Shown here in pieces: positions 41,701-46,162 of a stretch of 64,000 nt of DNA. The first letter of the stretch is position 1. Every line of letters starts with the position of its first letter. The position numbers and the translations under genes are program-made. The notes under the pieces were generated by a model that saw only the letters and a list, made by a program, of their open reading frames with translations, did not search any database and was not told the origin of the DNA. This stretch comes from Spisula solida (taxonomy: Eukaryota; Mollusca; Bivalvia; Venerida; Mactridae). Location of the stretch: contig OX365955.1 in NCBI GenBank assembly GCA_947247005.1, positions 38,729,822 through 38,793,821 of the forward strand, read 5' to 3'.

Positions 41701-43808
41701 CTAGAGCCGAATGTTGGTACTTCAATACAATGCTTGAGAGATTTCGACAGGACGGTGTATATACAAACGTCAAAGAGGATGGGACCTTACAGTGCCAAAG
41801 TAAACATTTAACATCCTTCACGATTAGAAGCGGTAAGTTCTAAAATCATTTAAAACCAATTAATGAGCTTCAATATATTAATAAAGTAGTCACTAAACCA
41901 CTCGATCATGGTAATAGTGAACTAAGTTGTTGTTAAATTATCCGTGATAAAGATCCCTCTCATACTTGATTTTTAGTTATGTAATTTTAAGAATATACTT
42001 ATTGTATTAAGAAAACTATTTAGTCTTCTTTTTCTACGATAAGGCTAATGAACTAGATCTTCATAAAAATGTATAGTGGCGGGTAGCATCCACCTGCATT
42101 GTATTAAGTATTTCTGTATCTCCGACCACATACATTCTTACCATGGTATTTGGAGCATACTAGCGTCAAGGCAATGTGATGTTAGCGAGATACTAATTAT
42201 TTTAACGAGTCGAAGTCATTAGATAAGCAATACTATACATTCTCAATTGGAATAAATCGTGGTCTCGAATCTTGTGGAATGTAATTGATGAAACAATAAA
42301 TGCATATCTGTTATGTACTTATTACTTCTTGCACACGCCCTTGCTGTCGTAAATATATTTGGCGCTCTGATTGATTACTGGGGTTTAATAACATCTTAGT
42401 ATGATTAACGACCAAAGAGATACTTTTAATTTCGAAACCGTAAAATACTCACACCTGGATTGTGATGTTCCACAGGCAACTTCATATGGCGTCCCTACTT
42501 CCCCATTAATGCGTTTTGCAAGCGCATGAACTCGGGTGGAAGATTTAACAACTCGTAACAAATTGATCGGAAAAAGACCGATTATATTATGAGTCGTATT
42601 TCTATGTGCGATGATCGAACGATATGTCTACCGAAAGCCTTCCGAGCGCAAGTGTTGATGCTTGTCTATTGCATTGTCTTGTGTCCTTAAACGTATTGCT
42701 CTCATGTTGCTCCAACTTCTTGTAGGTCAATGTGCTTCTTCTCGATGAGTTGTTCTTGTTTTGTGTTGTCGTCTTTGTATTTTTTTTTTCTGATCTTGCT
42801 CAGAGTATGTTTGTCTGGCTGGTCGGTGGGCTTTCGGAGTGGGTAGATTCTATCGTGATTTGTGTCTGTTCGGTGTCATCATTTTTTGTTAATTTTTGTG
42901 GGTACTTGTGATATTTGTTTTATCCCATCAAAAGTCGTGAAATCACAGTACCAATCATTTCACAACGGACACTTTTCAAAAACAGCTAGAATGTGTGCAA
43001 TGTAGTTTTGTTTCCTTCGAGTTCTGTTGTTTCTGGTCAGTATTGCTTTCCTTGCCTGATGTGTTAATATATTTTTGTAAGACACATCTTGCATATATGT
43101 CATTTTCGTATGCCAGATACCAATGGACTGATATGACTTAAATCCATAGATCGAGAGATCTAGTCTATAGATCTAGTAGTGTTGTAATGATACAGAACAC
43201 AAACACATTTGTAAATTTAGATAATAGTGTATACCAAACTCATAGTATATTGTTATTCATTTTTCCAGGTCCAAAAACATATGAAGGTAAGTCAGTTACA
43301 AGTAAATAACCCGAACTATGGTACATCTGTGCATACAACTTTGCTGGTCCAATTCCACCAACGCTTTGCTTAAACGTCATATTAAAAACAAAATAAACAT
43401 ATTTCCCACCGTGAAAAACTTTCACAGCTTTGTAAAATTATATGCCGAGTTCGTACCGAAGGCATAACAGAGAACATAATTATATAGTCTAATGCTTTGG
43501 TATTATCACGTGTTTGACTAAATAAGTATATTTTCGAATTCTCGTGTGTTCCTTCGAATACTAATTTTGATCTATTTTACTATTTTACAGGTCGAAATGT
43601 CCCCTATATTATATCAGTGTGTGTTGGTACTGTTTTGCTGGTTGTGTCAGTTATCGTCCTCATCAAGGCATTCTGTGCTACCAAACGTCGACATAATCTC
43701 GTTGATGACGTCAAGGAACCATTACCACCAGCGGAAGTCGGTGTCTCGCCACCACCTTCCTACCAGTTCAGTGTACAAAACACTGACATGAAAAACCATT
43801 ATCAATAA
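8649..43808 (+). CDS. single-pass REJ/GAIN-GPS receptor with N-terminal cysteine-rich module (long form, 27 exons)
   Basis: Joined exons: 8649-8709, 10709-10783, 11922-12086, 14167-14285, 16455-16623, 22468-22614, 23304-23528, 23868-24038, 25192-25467, 27201-27414, 28314-28465, 29069-29185, 30013-30134, 30561-30752, 31221-31335, 32227-32310, 33666-33814, 34423-34581, 35865-35973, 36729-36866, 37747-37904, 38914-39006, 39494-39630, 40509-40666, 41635-41832, 43269-43286, 43591-43808. They total 3939 nt in one frame, giving 1312 residues. Order: signal peptide 1-21; Cys-rich module 58-122 ending D-E-C-D-V-C-G-G-N-N; beta-rich region to about 470; REJ-like region about 470-900 with YVWTW (562-566) and VLEYFWYC (658-665); helical GAIN-like part about 905-1168; GPS 1190-1230 with HL-T; membrane helix 1246-1268; 44-residue tail. 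Known relatives are the polycystin-1 family and sea urchin sperm REJ proteins. Expected at the cell surface; a gamete role is only inference. The weakest border is the donor GTTGCG after 33814. Confidence 0.85.
9027..9256. mobile_element. mariner-type MITE, 230 bp
   Basis: TIRs CAGGGTGTTCAAAAAGTCTG and, reversed, CAGAGTGTTAAAAACGTTTG, both followed by TTCTCA. They are flanked by TA on each side. It lies in intron 1 of the REJ/GPS gene. Confidence 0.75.
10211..10428. mobile_element. GCTGGCTTAGAA-type MITE, copy 1
   Basis: Ends GCTGTCTTAGAACGAGAAGG and CATTCTAAGCCAGC are inverted copies. The interior shares the words TTTTGAGAAAACAAG and GCTCATAAGAAGCG with copies at 11185, 14299, 18633, 46163 and 50040. 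Flanks ATATC and GATAT extend the symmetry. Confidence 0.75.
10709..10783 (+). CDS. REJ/GPS gene exon 2
   Basis: Residues 21-45, phase 1 to phase 1. The acceptor ATATACAG follows an ATATGT microsatellite. The exon holds three cysteines (SACAV, TTCGR, EICY), so it belongs to the secreted Cys-rich N terminus. Donor GTAAGT. Confidence 0.85.
11185..11407. mobile_element. GCTGGCTTAGAA-type MITE, copy 2 (opposite orientation)
   Basis: Starts GCTGGCTTAGAATTAG and ends CTTCTAATTCTCAGCCAGC. The interior is in reverse orientation to copy 1 (TTTTCTCAAAATATTGAT on this strand). Confidence 0.75.
11433..11791. mobile_element. 359-bp Mutator-like MITE, copy 1
   Basis: Near-identical to 40717-41075 and the same length, 359 bp. 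Flanking 9-bp direct repeats GGTTACAAG (11424-11432) and GGTTACTAG (11792-11800) look like a target-site duplication, the size used by Mutator-type elements. Short ends CAAGGGACAC and, reversed, CAATCGGAAC. A minus-strand frame contains the peptide KSYAEENGPKKID, shared by both copies. Confidence 0.8.
11922..12086 (+). CDS. REJ/GPS gene exon 3: cysteine-rich module, first half
   Basis: Residues 46-100, phase 1 to phase 1. Cysteines at 58, 66, 75, 78, 94 and 98; the end reads YMDCAGDCYP. The donor is GTATGT at 12087. Everything from 12017 to the donor is the founder copy of the minisatellite that follows. Reading past the donor meets TGA at 12119-12121, so the first donor must be used to make the long protein. 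Confidence 0.85.
12017..13582 (+). repeat. minisatellite made of exon 3 end plus its splice donor, 22 donor copies
   Basis: The 3' part of exon 3 (from TGTGACTTGAATCC) and the first bases of the intron are repeated in tandem. Donor-like CAG|GTATG sites start at 12087, 12160, 12233, 12306, 12379, 12452, 12525, 12598, 12667, 12735, 12803, 12876, 12944, 13012, 13085, 13153, 13226, 13295, 13363, 13431, 13504 and 13577. Units are 73 bp in the first part, then mix 73, 69 and 68 bp. The seam explains the origin: TGTG occurs in the exon (AATGAATGTGAC) and right after the donor (GGTATGTG), so a duplication across this microhomology gives the unit. Long open frames through the array on both strands follow from repetition, not from selection. 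Confidence 0.95.
13796..14052. mobile_element. 257-bp TIR MITE, TA duplication, copy 1
   Basis: TIRs CACTGAACCACTTTTCTAAT and, reversed, CACTCAACCACTTTTCTAAT, each continuing TGGTCA, flanked by TA. A second diverged copy is at 15573. Confidence 0.8.
14167..14285 (+). CDS. REJ/GPS gene exon 4: cysteine-rich module, CVCGGNN motif
   Basis: Residues 101-140, phase 1 to phase 0. The motif D-E-C-D-V-C-G-G-N-N-D-T-C (110-122) matches the signature at the end of the Cys-rich domain in ADAMTS, ADAMTS-like and papilin proteins, also found in other secreted proteins. Donor GTATGT; a MITE begins 13 bases into the intron. Confidence 0.85.
14299..14544. mobile_element. GCTGGCTTAGAA-type MITE, copy 3
   Basis: Begins GCTGGCTTAGAATAAGAAGG 13 bases after the exon 4 donor and ends GACTTTCTAGTTCTAAG. 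Same interior as the other family members. Confidence 0.75.
14630..14945 (+). repeat. dispersed repeat with internal 55-bp tandem duplication
   Basis: Related to 22127-22375 and 63390-63570 (shared CGTGCAATATCGGTCCTT, TTCCCGCTTATGAAAACA). In this copy the tail GACAATATATCAGCTGTTAA... is present twice head to tail, at about 14830-14884 and 14885-14939. Confidence 0.75.
15101..16164. mobile_element. 1.06-kb inverted-repeat element
   Basis: The left end GGCCCCAATTCCAC (15101-15114) is exactly inverted at 16151-16164. No coding potential is seen. The element contains a nested MITE at 15573. Inversion ends of about 14 bp make this plausible but not certain. Confidence 0.45.
15573..15828. mobile_element. 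TIR MITE, copy 2 of the CACTGAACCACTTTT family
   Basis: Starts CACAGAACCACTTTTCTAAT and ends with GACCAATTATAAAAGTG. Same length class as 13796-14052. The right end is degenerate. Confidence 0.7.
16166..16405. mobile_element. GGCCCCGATCTCCCG MITE, copy 1
   Basis: Inverted ends GGACCCGATCTCCCGAAGCA and TGTTTCGGGAGATTGGGGCC. The interior is rich in GAGAT and ATCTC words. It sits 49 bases before exon 5 of the REJ/GPS gene. Confidence 0.75.
16455..16623 (+). CDS. REJ/GPS gene exon 5
   Basis: Residues 141-196, phase 0 to phase 1. The acceptor is TATCTTCAG. The sequence alternates polar and hydrophobic residues (IQILRIRVNIG), suggesting a beta-sandwich strand pattern. Donor GTAAGT. This phase-1 end fits two acceptors: the short terminal exon at 19328 and the next internal exon at 22468. 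Confidence 0.85.
16624..19327. other. intron 5, no further coding exon seen
   Basis: Contains a truncated MITE at 18633-18780 and, just after it, a hairpin at 18784-18822 with arms ATTTCCCGTC and GACGGGAAAT. AAGATGGCGGC at 18121 resembles a YY1 site but nothing around it suggests a promoter. Confidence 0.5.
18633..18780. mobile_element. GCTGGCTTAGAA-type MITE, copy 4, truncated
   Basis: Starts GCTAGCTTAGAATCCGAAG and keeps TTTTGAGAAAACAAG and TAGGCTCATAA. The right terminus is lost where the ATTTCCCGTC hairpin begins. Confidence 0.65.
19328..19458 (+). CDS. alternative last exon giving a 239-residue secreted form
   Basis: After TTGTTTTAG the exon completes Gly and reads EYEIGARTGDTGKEYEDHDG on to TAA at 19456-19458. 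No good phase-1 donor lies before the stop, and two AATAAA signals follow at 19574 and 19602. Spliced to exon 5 it gives a complete small protein: signal peptide, Cys-rich module and one beta-rich domain, without REJ, GPS or membrane parts. It could be an alternative 3' end of the large gene. Alternatively, exons 1-6 could be a separate gene whose neighbour has an unseen start; I find no signal-peptide exon between 19600 and 22467, which favours one gene. Confidence 0.7.
19574..19607 (+). promoter_or_regulatory. two poly(A) signals AATAAA after the short last exon
   Basis: AATAAA at 19574-19579 and again at 19602-19607, about 115 and 143 bases past the stop at 19458. Their position supports a true 3' end for the short transcript. 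Confidence 0.55.
19945..19990 (+). mobile_element. retroelement terminal remnant (GAAGAAGCC...GCGAAACGTTG)
   Basis: CCTGAAGAAGCCTTCTGGGC then GAAACGTTGTAG is a widespread sequence word of animal retroelement ends, which I associate with Penelope-like elements. No reverse transcriptase is present. A related GTCGAAACGTCG lies at about 52586. Confidence 0.4.
20969..21186 (+). repeat. 72-bp tandem triplication
   Basis: The unit starting ATGCCTATCATCATGGCCCT occurs at 20974, 21046 and 21118, almost identical. Because 72 is a multiple of 3, the frame stays open through all three, but nothing suggests a real protein. Confidence 0.9.
22127..22375 (+). repeat. dispersed repeat, second copy
   Basis: Matches 14630-14945 and 63390-63570: CATGATCTTGACCTTTATGC, GTGCAATATCGGTCCTT and TTCCCGCTTATGAAAACAC are all present. 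Contains a single copy of the tail duplicated at 14830. Confidence 0.7.
22468..22614 (+). CDS. REJ/GPS gene, long-form exon 6
   Basis: Residues 197-245, phase 1 to phase 1, starting DFDVTSILPNEQDVDG. The used donor is GTAGAG at 22615. A stronger-looking GTAAGA six bases earlier would break the frame. A tRNA-headed SINE begins about 38 bases beyond the donor. Confidence 0.8.
22653..22860 (+). mobile_element. tRNA-derived SINE
   Basis: Head with box A (GTAGCTCAGTGGTTAGCGC) and box B (GTTCGAATCC). The anticodon arm is deleted or shortened. The body includes ACAAGAATAGTACATGC. It lies about 38 bases beyond the donor of long-form exon 6. Confidence 0.75.
22897..23062. mobile_element. 166-bp pogo/Tigger-type MITE
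   Basis: TIRs CAGTGAAGTTCCGCTAATAG and, reversed, CAGTGAAGTTCCGCTAATAA, flanked by TA. The CAGTG...CGCTAAT style is typical of pogo-like elements. Confidence 0.85.
23125..23262. repeat. dispersed repeat of the GGCAGCACTCAACTTAACCAG family (minus orientation)
   Basis: Holds TGTTCTCGGCTGGTTAAGTT and GAGTGCTGCC. Related copies lie at about 31648-31990, 33340-33530, 36930-37160, 38440-38560, 39800-39990, 41225-41370 and 51955-52080, in both orientations. The class is unknown; ends often fall near an ATATTA...TCTTTTT tract. Confidence 0.6.
23304..23528 (+). CDS. REJ/GPS gene, long-form exon 7
   Basis: Residues 246-320, phase 1 to phase 1. Starts DTMNIDVVDDAETP and contains three Cys. The open frame also runs upstream into a dispersed repeat (to 23222), but the acceptor TTTTAG at 23303 gives the phase-matched border. 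Donor GTTAGT. Confidence 0.85.
23868..24038 (+). CDS. REJ/GPS gene, long-form exon 8
   Basis: Residues 321-377, phase 1 to phase 1. Reads GSGLFLIFDKKLDVNGD and contains two Cys. Acceptor TTCTCAG after a pyrimidine tract, donor GTAGGC. Confidence 0.85.
25192..25467 (+). CDS. REJ/GPS gene, long-form exon 9 with Gly/Asp linker
   Basis: Residues 378-469, the largest coding exon of the gene. A linker of five Gly then DGGDDG (409-420) joins two beta-rich parts. Acceptor GAATGTAG, donor GTACTG, phase 1 to phase 1. Confidence 0.85.
25550..26285. repeat. 25-bp minisatellite, about 29 copies, in an intron
   Basis: The unit ATACATGTTAAATACCCGTTACCCGA varies at CCCGTT, CCCATT and CTCGTT. Variants are interspersed. 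The array starts about 85 bases beyond the donor of exon 9. Confidence 0.95.
26286..27200. other. intronic stretch, nothing recognised
   Basis: Remainder of intron 9 after the minisatellite. No repeat family or exon seen. Confidence 0.4.
27201..27414 (+). CDS. REJ/GPS gene, long-form exon 10
   Basis: Residues 470-540, phase 1 to phase 2. Contains MHTVVVTAVDYMGGQAS, the kind of strand pattern seen in PKD-type immunoglobulin-like folds next to REJ modules. Donor GTAAGT. Confidence 0.85.
28143..28275 (-). mobile_element. tRNA-derived SINE, minus strand
   Basis: Reverse complement carries CTCCGTAGCTCAATGATTAG and AGGGTTTAAATACGGG, the boxes of the SINE seen at 22653. It ends 39 bases before exon 11. 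A body fragment recurs near 31020. Confidence 0.65.
28314..28465 (+). CDS. REJ/GPS gene, long-form exon 11: start of REJ-like pattern
   Basis: Residues 541-591, phase 2 to phase 1. IDDYVWTWRKDKED carries the Tyr-x-Trp-x-Trp strand typical of REJ and polycystin-1 ectodomains. Donor GTAAGT. The preceding intron ends with a reversed tRNA-type SINE. Confidence 0.85.
29069..29185 (+). CDS. REJ/GPS gene, long-form exon 12
   Basis: Residues 592-630. The split Cys codon opens CDQKVNYSLVVAP; a later pair of Cys is in MTCVVKCRE. Acceptor TGTTTCAG, donor GTAATG, phase 1 to phase 1. Confidence 0.85.
29437..29692. mobile_element. GGCCCCGATCTCCCG MITE, copy 2
   Basis: Inverted ends GGCCCCGATCTCCCGAAACA and TGCTTCGAGAGATCGGGCC, with GAGAT-rich interior as in other copies. 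Confidence 0.85.
30013..30134 (+). CDS. REJ/GPS gene, long-form exon 13: REJ core motif
   Basis: Residues 631-671, phase 1 to phase 0. LFGASSYDMDG then VLEYFWYCQ matches the REJ/PKD1 pattern (S-x-D-x-D... L-x-Y-x-W-x-C) as I know it. This is the clearest REJ evidence in the protein. Donor GTACGT. Confidence 0.85.
30561..30752 (+). CDS. REJ/GPS gene, long-form exon 14
   Basis: Residues 672-735, phase 0 to phase 0. Contains an N-glycosylation site (KNSS) and SYQLKLEVKVNKSG, a repeated strand pattern of REJ regions. The acceptor TATATTTAAG is weak. Donor GTAAGA. Confidence 0.8.
31221..31335 (+). CDS. REJ/GPS gene, long-form exon 15
   Basis: Residues 736-773, phase 0 to phase 1. IRMVTIRNKFRRDTP leads to VKWRFVDG, another Trp-centred strand. 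Donor GTAATA. Confidence 0.85.
31648..31990. repeat. dispersed GGCAGCACTCAAC repeat, plus orientation
   Basis: Starts TTAAGTCAGACAGGGAAGGC and holds two head-to-tail segments GAGCACAGAAAACAT / GAGCACAGGAAACAT. Pair of the inverted copy at 33340-33530. Confidence 0.7.
32227..32310 (+). CDS. REJ/GPS gene, long-form exon 16
   Basis: Residues 774-801, phase 1 to phase 1. Has two N-x-T sites (DNTT, GNTT) and EEYSWYTI. Acceptor TTACAG, donor GTAAGC. Confidence 0.8.
33340..33530. repeat. dispersed GGCAGCACTCAAC repeat, minus orientation
   Basis: Reads AGCTTGGACTTGGGCGGTT... TTAAGTTGAGTGCTGCCTTC, the inverted partner of 31648-31990. The two flank exon 16 and could fold around it in the transcript. 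Confidence 0.65.
33666..33814 (+). CDS. REJ/GPS gene, long-form exon 17
   Basis: Residues 802-851, phase 1 to phase 0. RQYQLEIEVKSQSD repeats the pattern of exon 14. The donor GTTGCG is poor. It is chosen because it is the only nearby GT that leaves phase 0 for the next exon. Confidence 0.7.
34423..34581 (+). CDS. REJ/GPS gene, long-form exon 18
   Basis: Residues 852-904, phase 0 to phase 0. Acceptor TGTTTCAG, donor GTTAGT. Three Cys are visible (RNCIHD, SIHCTA, LQCT). It begins SYITLRNCIHDVEYGWVS and ends a beta-rich unit. Because its length is a multiple of three it could be skipped without a frameshift. Confidence 0.8.
34859..35864. other. intronic stretch, nothing recognised
   Basis: No exon is visible between exons 18 and 19 other than those listed. 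At 35630-35770 a T/G-rich stretch (TGTCTCTCGGCTGTTTCTAT) weakly resembles the GGCAGCACTCAAC repeat family. Confidence 0.4.
35865..35973 (+). CDS. REJ/GPS gene, long-form exon 19
   Basis: Residues 905-940, phase 0 to phase 1. Begins VVDGLGYQMNIQSNE and turns to charged, helix-prone sequence (EQREQKLQEF). This likely marks the passage from REJ to GAIN-like region. Donor GTAAAT. Confidence 0.8.
36729..36866 (+). CDS. REJ/GPS gene, long-form exon 20: GAIN-like helices
   Basis: Residues 941-986, phase 1 to phase 1. DNYVEALDILADIPM is an amphipathic helix like those in GAIN subdomain A. Acceptor TTTGCAG, donor GTAAGT. Confidence 0.8.
37747..37904 (+). CDS. REJ/GPS gene, long-form exon 21: GAIN-like helices
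   Basis: Residues 987-1039, phase 1 to phase 0. Helical (KHELKVLMRVVKSILSQM), then acidic (TEDTTEDYLTDDD). Donor GTAAAT. A mariner-type MITE inserted 41 bases into the next intron. Confidence 0.8.
37946..38277. mobile_element. 332-bp mariner-type MITE
   Basis: TIRs CAGTGCCCACCAAAAATAAG and, reversed, CAGTGCCCATCAAAAATAAG, both continuing TATAC and flanked by TA. Inserted 41 bases after the donor of exon 21. Confidence 0.85.
38914..39006 (+). CDS. REJ/GPS gene, long-form exon 22
   Basis: Residues 1040-1070, 93 nt, phase 0 to phase 0. Reads AILETTGKLVSANLAYRVDY. Acceptor ATTTCAG, donor GTATGT. Confidence 0.8.
39494..39630 (+). CDS. REJ/GPS gene, long-form exon 23
   Basis: Residues 1071-1115, phase 0 to phase 2. 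DYSTVTVNNNTKTVYAV suggests strands of GAIN subdomain B, and NNNT is an N-glycosylation site. Acceptor CTACACAG, donor GTAAGA. Confidence 0.8.
40509..40666 (+). CDS. REJ/GPS gene, long-form exon 24
   Basis: Residues 1116-1168, phase 2 to phase 1. Cysteines in WKCGE, TICHG and KECGQ. The phase of the next exon selects donor GTACGC at 40667 over the upstream GTATCA at 40660. Confidence 0.8.
40717..41075. mobile_element. 359-bp Mutator-like MITE, copy 2
   Basis: Flanked by a perfect 9-bp duplication TCAGAATGT (40708-40716 and 41076-41084). Short inverted ends CAATCGGGAC and, reversed, CAATCGGAAC. Highly similar to 11433-11791. It lies in intron 24, close to the exon 24 donor at 40667. Confidence 0.85.
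41635..41832 (+). CDS. REJ/GPS gene, long-form exon 25: GPS autoproteolysis site
   Basis: Residues 1169-1234, phase 1 to phase 1. Holds CWYF (1195-1198), QDGVYTN, and C1222-Q-S-K-H1226-L-T1228-S-F. In GAIN proteins the chain is cut between Leu and Thr/Ser of HL-T/S, with His as base; all three residues are present. Two of the four usual GPS cysteines are missing: GC is GV at 1210, and CxCxHL is CxSxHL at 1224. Confidence 0.85.
43269..43286 (+). CDS. REJ/GPS gene, long-form exon 26: 18-nt microexon
   Basis: Encodes GPKTYE (1235-1240), between TTTTTCCAG and GTAAGT, phase 1 to phase 1. It lengthens the stalk between the GPS cut and the membrane helix by six residues. Skipping it would keep the frame. 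Confidence 0.75.
43591..43808 (+). CDS. REJ/GPS gene, last exon: membrane helix and PPxY tail
   Basis: Residues 1241-1312 and stop TAA. YIISVCVGTVLLVVSVIVLI is a single membrane helix, followed by the stop-transfer residues K and KRR. The tail has acidic patches, LPPAE and SPPPSYQF; PPSY is a PPxY motif that binds WW domains, for example of NEDD4-type ligases. No seven-helix or channel part follows. Confidence 0.9.
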
Positions 43809-43970
43809 GGACAGAAAAACAGACTATCGCTTGACGTGGTGTCGGTGTAGTGAATTGATCTATGGAAACATTGTTATGCATTTTGTAAATCAATTGTTTA
43901 TTATCTAATTTATTGTTAATAACTATCTTTATTTAATGTTAACTGATGAGATATGGAGATCTATCGGTGA

Positions 43971-43976
43971 AATAAA
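43971..43976 (+). promoter_or_regulatory. poly(A) signal of the REJ/GPS gene
   Basis: AATAAA lies 163 bases past the stop codon at 43808 in otherwise unremarkable AT-rich sequence. It is the first signal downstream. Confidence 0.6.
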
Positions 43977-44507
43977 ACCTATATCAGTCACTGGTTTTCA
44001 CCTATAATGTGACATATATAAGCTCCGCCCCTCACAGGGACTACTTAAATTTTACCAAAAACTCAACACTAAACTGTCCATAACTTTTTATTACTGAACG
44101 GAAACATGTCATGAGGGTGTTTTTATTCTTAGTTAGACCTTTTTTTACAAGTTGGAGTATGATTTCATGAAAATTTCCCCAAAAATTCGTTTTCACCTAT
44201 TCACCATAATCCAAGATGGCGGATTTTCAATTGAAAAATATGAATGGAATAACATATGCATACACAGCCTAACCACAATGGTAACTTGGCATAAAAAGTA
44301 CCAGTTTTGACATTAGATAAGCATTAAATAAATAGAATGTGTGTTTGTTTTGATTGAATATGGTCAATACCTCATCTTGTATAGATAAACCATGTTTTTT
44401 GAGCCGTGACTAATTTATGCAGCAAAGTTGATTCACCCTAAAAGGGTATGTATATATAAGCAATAACAACATAAGTTAAATAAGTAGTTTCAGTTAGTAA
44501 CTCAATA

Positions 44508-44576
44508 CGTGGCCCAATGGATACGGCGATGTCTTCTGAGACTTACTTTTACAGGTTCGATCCTTGGTATGATCAC
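44508..44576 (+). mobile_element. tRNA-Arg-like segment (SINE head)
   Basis: CGTGGCCCAATGGATACGGC and AGGTTCGATCC are placed like box A and box B of tRNA-Arg. Stem pairing is incomplete, so not called as a working tRNA. Confidence 0.45.
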
Positions 44577-45133
44577 TTTTTATATATATTTTTTTCAAAT
44601 CGCTTGTTCAAGTAATATTACACAAGAAAGTTTCCTGGAATGTATTTAATAATTAGCGATTTATTAGTCAAAATTAAGTGTCATTAGTCATAGTAACAGC
44701 GTGTAACTATAAACGTGTAATGGCTTCAACTAGTTAACATACTGGTGAAGATGTTGGTATGATAATGACTATTTAATATGGCTTGTATTAAATAACTTAT
44801 ACAGAAAGTTTGCAAGGAGTTCTTAATTTATATAATATACACGTAGTCTATGTGTCTTTTAACTTTGACACAAACAATGGCGTTAGCTAATGCAATAAAC
44901 GGTGTTGTCAACCAATACACTAAGTGAAGTCGAAAATCTTTGACACGAGTTTAAGTATTGCATTCAGTAAAAGATAAATTAATACTGGACCCGAGGAAAA
45001 AAATGAAATAAAACGTGACAGCGAAACATGAAAAACCAAGGTACAATGCAAAGTCAAAATAATTATTAAAAAAATGGCTTTAACAATGTCTTCATATTCT
45101 TGACGAAAATGAAACAAAATAAAAAAAAGTGCA

Positions 45134-45206
45134 GTTATCAGGGCTTGAACCCGCATGTCTCAGGTTGACAATTAAGCTCTCTACCGATTGAGCCAGCGAT
45201 ACTGAC
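45134..45206 (-). mobile_element. tRNA-like segment, minus strand
   Basis: Reverse complement has TGGCTCAATCGGTAGAGAGC and CGGGTTCAAGCCC, placed like tRNA boxes A and B. It is likely a SINE head. Confidence 0.5.
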
Positions 45207-46162
45207 AATATCAGGTCAAGCAATTATATATATTAACGCATTTGTTAAGGTATCCCAACCAGGTATATTCACACACCATGACTAAATAGTGTAATCTCCC
45301 GTAACGGCTCAAAACTCGTGGTTAATCTATAGTGATAAAATTTTAATATTTTCACTCGCGCTACGCGCTTTTGAAAATACTGAATTTTATCACTACACGA
45401 TGAGATATGAACCATATTCAATCAAAACAAACAAATATCCTCAATAAAGCACAATATTAGTTAATGCAAAACAAAATATGCGCAAAAAAATATGTTTCTT
45501 TAGGAATGAAGTTGTGTGTATTTCGTGAATACTCTCATCACGTATTAAATTATTAATATTCTTTCACACCCATCCTTTCCAAAGAACATGACCGTATAGT
45601 CGATGTCATGGAAGAATAATATAACTAGATGAATTAGAGAATCACTTGCACAGTTTATTACACAAAACGAAGGCTGTTATTTTAGATAACCCTAAAAAGT
45701 TTATTTTTGAATTTTAAGCACATATAGCTAGATTCACCAATTGTGGCCTACTTGAGTGTTCATTTAAATGCTAGATATCTTTTATTTAATGTATTATTCA
45801 CATTGTATTTTGGTGAATGAGATTTGGAACAACCCTTGTTGACCAAGCGCTAGTCAAATTAATACTAGTTGAACGTTGTTCCAGATGCGAAAGCTCTGCT
45901 AGACACAAGTATTATCGCATTAGAGCTATTACCATAAGTCTTTTAGAGATATTAAATCACACTTTATATTTTGATAGAACATATCTATAATTATGTTTCA
46001 TTGAACAGATTTATAATTACGTTGAGTTTTGGTTCGTATACTCGGAGCAAAGCTGAACTTGTTTTCCTCGGCTATGTACAATTTCTGTTTTGTAACTGGG
46101 TAGATTTACGCTATGCTCCTCGGTGTTGTTGTAGGCTGTTATGTCTTTTTGTACGATATATC

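Larger units (their letters stand above)
44342..45433. mobile_element. 1.1-kb inverted-repeat element with nested fold-back and two tRNA-like segments
   Basis: The left arm TGTTTGTTTTGATTGAATAT...GAGCCGT is inverted at the right (ACGGCTC...ATTCAATCAAAACAAACA). The right arm is interrupted by a 67-bp fold-back (about 45331-45397, TAGTGATAAAATT...AATTTTATCACTA) that is absent from the left arm. tRNA-like segments lie inside at 44508-44576 (+) and 45134-45206 (-). No transposase is seen. Confidence 0.7.
43977..46160. other. gene-free stretch downstream of the REJ/GPS gene
   Basis: No coding exon is supported. CCAAGATGGCGG at 44211 is similar to the sequence at 18121 and probably belongs to a repeat. 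A 1.1-kb inverted-repeat element is at 44342-45433. Confidence 0.5.

Noticed and set aside
43943..43976. Hammerhead-ribozyme-like CTGATGAG...GAAA
   Set aside because: Stem II would be only about 4 bp with extra GGT before GAAA, and no stems I or III could be formed convincingly.
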